From an uncultured Agathobacter sp. (GTDB lineage Bacteria > Bacillota > Clostridia > Lachnospirales > Lachnospiraceae): a stretch of 17,179 nucleotides of DNA. The position numbers were made by a program, and so were the translations under genes. The notes below the pieces were generated by a model. It saw only the letters and a list, made by a program, of their open reading frames with translations, was not told the DNA's origin and ran no database searches. This document shows positions 14,740-17,179 of this stretch, one piece after another. Within the stretch, counting starts at the first letter, position 1. The number at the start of each line of letters is the position of its first letter. The DNA is taken from assembly GCA_934359755.1 (NCBI GenBank), contig CAKRLV010000044.1, forward strand, positions 1 to 17,179, read 5' to 3'.

Positions 14740-16407
14740 TTATTTTTGCAATTTACCTAATATCCGTTCAAACACTTCCATATTATCTAATATAACCAAA
14801 GCTACTTTTTCCTTAGCCCTGCTAAGACCATGATACAAACATCGAATTTTAGTATTTGTCTCATTGCTGTCATTTGAAGCCACAAGCAGATTGGAATCAT
14901 TATAGTAAAAACTCTCATCAATCAGCATTATAACTCTTTCAAACTCTTTGCACACAGCAGATTTTACATCAACACTCTGACAAGAAGATATTTCATTATG
15001 TAATCTTCTATCATAAATATATGTGTATCCCTTCAAATTATAATTATTTATAATCACCATAGCTTCCTGAATATTATTCGCATATGCAATATTAATAGAA
15101 GGATATTTATCCCTATGAATATGCTGATTTGGAGCAATTATTGAATGCACAAATGAAGAAATCTCGCTATTAACACGAATCCTGTTTGTAAGCTGATATT
15201 TCTCGAAAGAATCAATAGATTCAATTAACGCACTGCCAAGCTCAGCTTTCTGGGTACCTAATAACACAGACTCTGTAGCATACGAAAAAATAACAGGTAT
15301 TTTAGCACTGTATGCTTTTGTACAAATTCTGGTTAAAATATCTTTTGTGATTCTATGTGCTTCATCAATACAGATAACTGAATATTTATCCAAATCTATT
15401 TCATCAACATCAATCTCCTCTATACATCCTCCACCTTTACCGTTATTTACAATACCATTTTCTGCATTATTCTCTACTACTGCTTTCTCTACCGCATCAT
15501 TCACTGGTACAGCATTCTCTACTACTGCTTTCTCTACCGCATCATTCACTGGTACAGCATTCTCTACTAGCGCATTCTCTCCTACATAATTAACTGTATC
15601 CATCTCAACATTCACACACCAGAAATCTACTCTCTTTAACCTGCTATTTAATTTTACAAGTTCCAAAGGAGCTTCACCCAAATGCAAGAGACATACATAG
15701 TCCTTATTTGACAACTTCATTGCAATATCATATAAGAGCAATGATTTGCCTGTTCCTGGACTACCAGAAAATCCCTGGACTGAATATTGATTATCTTTAA
15801 GATGTAATAAAATTTTATTTTCAATATCCTTTTGCTGGGAAGTAAGAAAATAATCTTTGCGTAAAAATCTATCTGGATCGGTCAATGGTGAAATAATATA
15901 TTTATCTTCCTTAAATAACTCCTCAATATTCCCATCATATATATCATCCTGCCTACTAAGATTATCCACCAGAATATCCCATTCTGTATCTACAATCTTA
16001 TCCGTATTCGACAATCGAACAAGCCTGTTTTTATTGCTAATATATGTATACGAATAAATCGGTTTCTCAAGCATAGATAAATAATATCGATTCTGCATCA
16101 GCTGCTTTTTTATGGCAGATTCTGACACAGCTTCACTTTTCAATTCAATGTTAATTATACAATCATCCGATATCCTCAGAAGATCAAATTCTTTGCCCAA
16201 TTTAGGCAATACAAAAGAATAATAGAAATTATAAGATCTTGAATGTATATCCTTCTCTTCAAGCCTATTCATAAATACACATAGACTTTCAAATTCCCAT
16301 TTTTTGACTTTCAAATATTCTCTTCTATCCGAAAGTTGTCTCTCTAATTTTTGAATATCTGTCAAATCTCTTATACGCGTTAATTCATATATATTTATTG
16401 GCTTCAC
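14740..16407 (-). CDS. NERD-like nuclease fused to a DUF2075/SF1-type helicase
   Basis: Numbering is from the GTG at 16405-16407 (555 residues). An earlier GTG (16423-16425) would add six residues but has no ribosome site; the chosen one follows GGGGGAA by 9 bp. The N-terminal region (about 35-125) has a PD-(D/E)XK-like core: EFD (73-75), then E88-x-K90. The helicase part has Walker A GSPGTGKS (215-222), Walker B ICIDEAHR (D348, E349), TNRIR (407-411) and a C-terminal GLSRAKEK (527-534) like motif VI of SF1 enzymes. It probably binds and cuts or unwinds nucleic acid using ATP. Between Walker A and B lies an Ala/Val/Asn/Glu-rich insert with two identical 15-residue repeats (281-310), unlike the rest of the protein. 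The family is often found in anti-phage or accessory contexts; a defence role is inferred. It is a single gene with its own promoter and terminator. Confidence 0.8.
   Translation of the reverse strand: MKPINIYELTRIRDLTDIQKLERQLSDRREYLKVKKWEFESLCVFMNRLEEKDIHSRSYNFYYSFVLPKLGKEFDLLRISDDCIINIELKSEAVSESAIKKQLMQNRYYLSMLEKPIYSYTYISNKNRLVRLSNTDKIVDTEWDILVDNLSRQDDIYDGNIEELFKEDKYIISPLTDPDRFLRKDYFLTSQQKDIENKILLHLKDNQYSVQGFSGSPGTGKSLLLYDIAMKLSNKDYVCLLHLGEAPLELVKLNSRLKRVDFWCVNVEMDTVNYVGENALVENAVPVNDAVEKAVVENAVPVNDAVEKAVVENNAENGIVNNGKGGGCIEEIDVDEIDLDKYSVICIDEAHRITKDILTRICTKAYSAKIPVIFSYATESVLLGTQKAELGSALIESIDSFEKYQLTNRIRVNSEISSFVHSIIAPNQHIHRDKYPSINIAYANNIQEAMVIINNYNLKGYTYIYDRRLHNEISSCQSVDVKSAVCKEFERVIMLIDESFYYNDSNLLVASNDSNETNTKIRCLYHGLSRAKEKVALVILDNMEVFERILGKLQK
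15478..15567 (-). repeat. Exact 45-bp tandem duplication inside the NERD-helicase gene
   Basis: Two identical 45-bp units (15478-15522 and 15523-15567) encode VENAVPVNDAVEKAV twice, in frame. A decayed third copy follows at 15568-15588, in which TAGCGCATTCTCT resembles TACTGCTTTCTCT. Because 45 is a multiple of three, gain or loss of a unit keeps the gene open. Identity at every base implies recent duplication or slippage. Confidence 0.9.
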
Positions 16408-16458
16408 TATTCCCCATTCCCCCACTTACAAATAATAAATTCCGAGTAACTTTTGTAT

Positions 16459-16464
16459 ATTATA
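16459..16464 (-). promoter_or_regulatory. -10 box of the NERD-helicase gene
   Basis: On the minus strand the extended -10 TGTTATAAT (hexamer 16459-16464) is a perfect match about 50 bp before the start codon. No good -35 is visible, as is common with extended -10 promoters. Confidence 0.55.
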
Positions 16465-16479
16465 ACATTTTCCTTTAGT

Positions 16480-16689
16480 TTAATATATATCCATATTCTG
16501 CTTCTCCTTGTAATCGTCCGGTGAAAATTCGTACATGAAATCCATTGTTATATCATACATATCTTCTTCCAAAACATAATACTCTTTTCCTGTATAATTT
16601 TTTGCTTTGTTTATTTCGAGTTATGGGTATTTATCCAAAAATTTATAGGTATAATTTCCATTGACCACTATAATACTTTTTAATAGTAT
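16480..16689 (-). pseudogene. Decayed ORF fragment between the NERD-helicase gene and tRNA-Trp
   Basis: One minus-strand frame reads VVNGNYTYKFLDKYP, a TAA stop (16621-16623), then LEINKAKNYTGKEYYVLEED and a further acidic, aromatic-rich stretch ending FSPDDYKEKQNMDIY before a stop at 16480-16482. The two halves share one frame and a protein-like composition, and neither has a start codon with a ribosome site. It looks like a gene end broken by a nonsense change and loss of its front. I cannot identify the family. The 16690-16728 stretch above it holds nothing I can name. A short non-coding origin cannot be excluded. Confidence 0.35.
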
Positions 16690-16728
16690 TTATTAGTAAA
16701 TAAATTAGTTCCATCTAACTATAAACAC

Positions 16729-16754
16729 AAAAGAAAAAGCCTTGAAAATGGCTT
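16729..16754 (-). terminator. Terminator of the rRNA/tRNA-Trp transcript
   Basis: AAGCC (16750-16754 read on the minus strand) pairs with GGCTT (16737-16741), followed by TTTCTTTT. An overlapping CTTGA/TCAAG pair offers an alternative fold. It lies about 33 nt beyond the tRNA 3' end. Confidence 0.75.
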
Positions 16755-16786
16755 AAAATCAAGCATTCCCAAGACTTTCATAATAG

Positions 16787-16857
16787 CAGGGGTGGAAGGA
16801 ATCGAACCCTCCTCTGGAGTTTTGGAGACTCTTATTCTACCGATGAACTACACCCCT
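16787..16857 (-). tRNA. tRNA-Trp (anticodon CCA)
   Basis: The 71-nt cloverleaf is complete. Acceptor AGGGGTG pairs with CACCCCT, the D arm is GTTC...GAAT, the anticodon loop CTCCAAA carries CCA, the variable loop has 4 nt, and the T arm is GAGGG-TTCGATT-CCTTC. The first anticodon-stem pair is an A-C mismatch. The discriminator base is G, as usual for bacterial tRNA-Trp, and the 3' CCA is not encoded. It lies about 200 nt downstream of the 23S gene on the same strand and may be cotranscribed. A TATAAT (16868-16873) just before it could also drive it alone. Confidence 0.95.
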
Positions 16858-16973
16858 ATACAAGGATATTATAATAATATTAAATAAATGATATATAAAA
16901 ATACATCATTTCAGAAATTTATACTTTCAAAACTTCATATAGTACTGAGAAACTTTTTATCTAATCTAAGGAA

Positions 16974-17029
16974 GTTCGTCTCGCTAAACCGCTACGACGA
17001 ACGGCCTCAAAGCACTCGCTACATGCTTT
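16974..17029 (-). repeat. Two consecutive hairpins in the 23S-tRNA spacer
   Basis: Read on the minus strand, AAAGCA/TGCTTT (17024-17029 with 17009-17014) is followed by GTTCGTC/GACGAAC (16996-17002 with 16974-16980). Both loops contain TAGCGA, and the second also has a direct repeat of CGCTA. They may be processing signals for the rRNA precursor. Confidence 0.55.
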
Positions 17030-17054
17030 TTCATTTTACCTGTTCTTTATGTGC

Positions 17055-17179
17055 TTGAGGTCAAGCCCTCGACCTATTAGTAACAGTCAGCTCCACATGT
17101 TACCATGCTTCCACCTCTGCCCTATCTACCTTGTAGTCTTCAAGGGGTCTTACTCCCGAAGGAGGGATATCTCATCTTG
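17055..17179 (-). rRNA. rrl: 23S ribosomal RNA, 3' end (cut by window edge)
   Basis: The minus strand shows the conserved 3' end of 23S rRNA: AAGACCCCTTGAAGACTACA, GGTAGATAGG, GGAGCTGACTGTTACTAATA and GGTCGAGGGCTTGACC. Most of the gene lies beyond the right edge. The exact 3' end, near 17055-17059, is estimated from the family's usual CTTGACC end. No 5S sequence follows before tRNA-Trp. Confidence 0.95.

Noticed and set aside
15478..15588. CRISPR-like repeat array
   Set aside because: The repeats are directly adjacent with no spacers and are in frame within a coding sequence.
15347..15589. Plus-strand ORF rich in Ser/Thr/Phe repeats
   Set aside because: It is the complement of the NERD-helicase repeat region; the apparent repeats are those of the real gene read backwards.
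16787..16857. tRNA-Trp as a phage or island attachment site
   Set aside because: I found no second copy of the tRNA 3' end and no integrase gene in the window.
16886..16911. AAATGAT/ATCATTT inverted repeat upstream of tRNA-Trp as an rRNA terminator
   Set aside because: The stem is short and AT-only with no T-tract, and the tRNA downstream on the same strand has its own better terminator.

Overview
The window looks like chromosomal DNA of an anaerobic Firmicute, most likely Lachnospiraceae (Roseburia, Butyrivibrio or Coprococcus type). The grounds are AT-rich spacers, strong AGGAGG ribosome sites, a single-chain PurL, a membrane-anchored pullulanase, an L,D-transpeptidase with GBS Bsp-like repeats and an HPr-like protein without the active-site histidine. 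The placement is inference from protein character, as no database was searched.

Layout. At the left edge is the start of gap (glyceraldehyde-3-phosphate dehydrogenase, minus), divergent from a PHP-family histidinol phosphatase (plus). A bidirectional terminator separates that from a minus-strand run: a secreted, C-terminally anchored type I pullulanase, a small secreted orphan protein, purL, and a secreted L,D-transpeptidase. Each has its own promoter or terminator, so these look like single-gene units, not one operon. A LysR-type regulator diverges from the L,D-transpeptidase across a 121-bp spacer. That spacer holds a consensus promoter with a perfect T-N11-A palindrome between its -35 and -10.

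The LysR gene converges on a large helicase that fuses a PD-(D/E)XK nuclease-like domain to an Fe-S DinG/XPD-type helicase. Upstream of it is a Crh-like HPr homologue (active-site His lost, regulatory Ser kept), with a strong promoter and a possible 15-residue leader ORF. Next comes a second nuclease-helicase, with a NERD-like nuclease and a DUF2075/SF1-type helicase. It carries an exact 45-bp tandem duplication between its Walker A and B motifs. Behind it lies a decayed ORF, then tRNA-Trp, and the window ends inside the 3' end of a 23S rRNA gene on the minus strand. No 5S gene is visible between 23S and tRNA-Trp.

Most genes are housekeeping or carbohydrate-related: glycolysis, histidine and purine synthesis, starch breakdown, wall cross-linking. 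The most accessory-looking part is 11.6-16.7 kb. There, two unrelated nuclease-helicase fusions flank the HPr-like gene, and the NERD-type protein sits next to a tRNA and a gene remnant, a typical setting for defence genes. I see no CRISPR array, insertion sequence or prophage.
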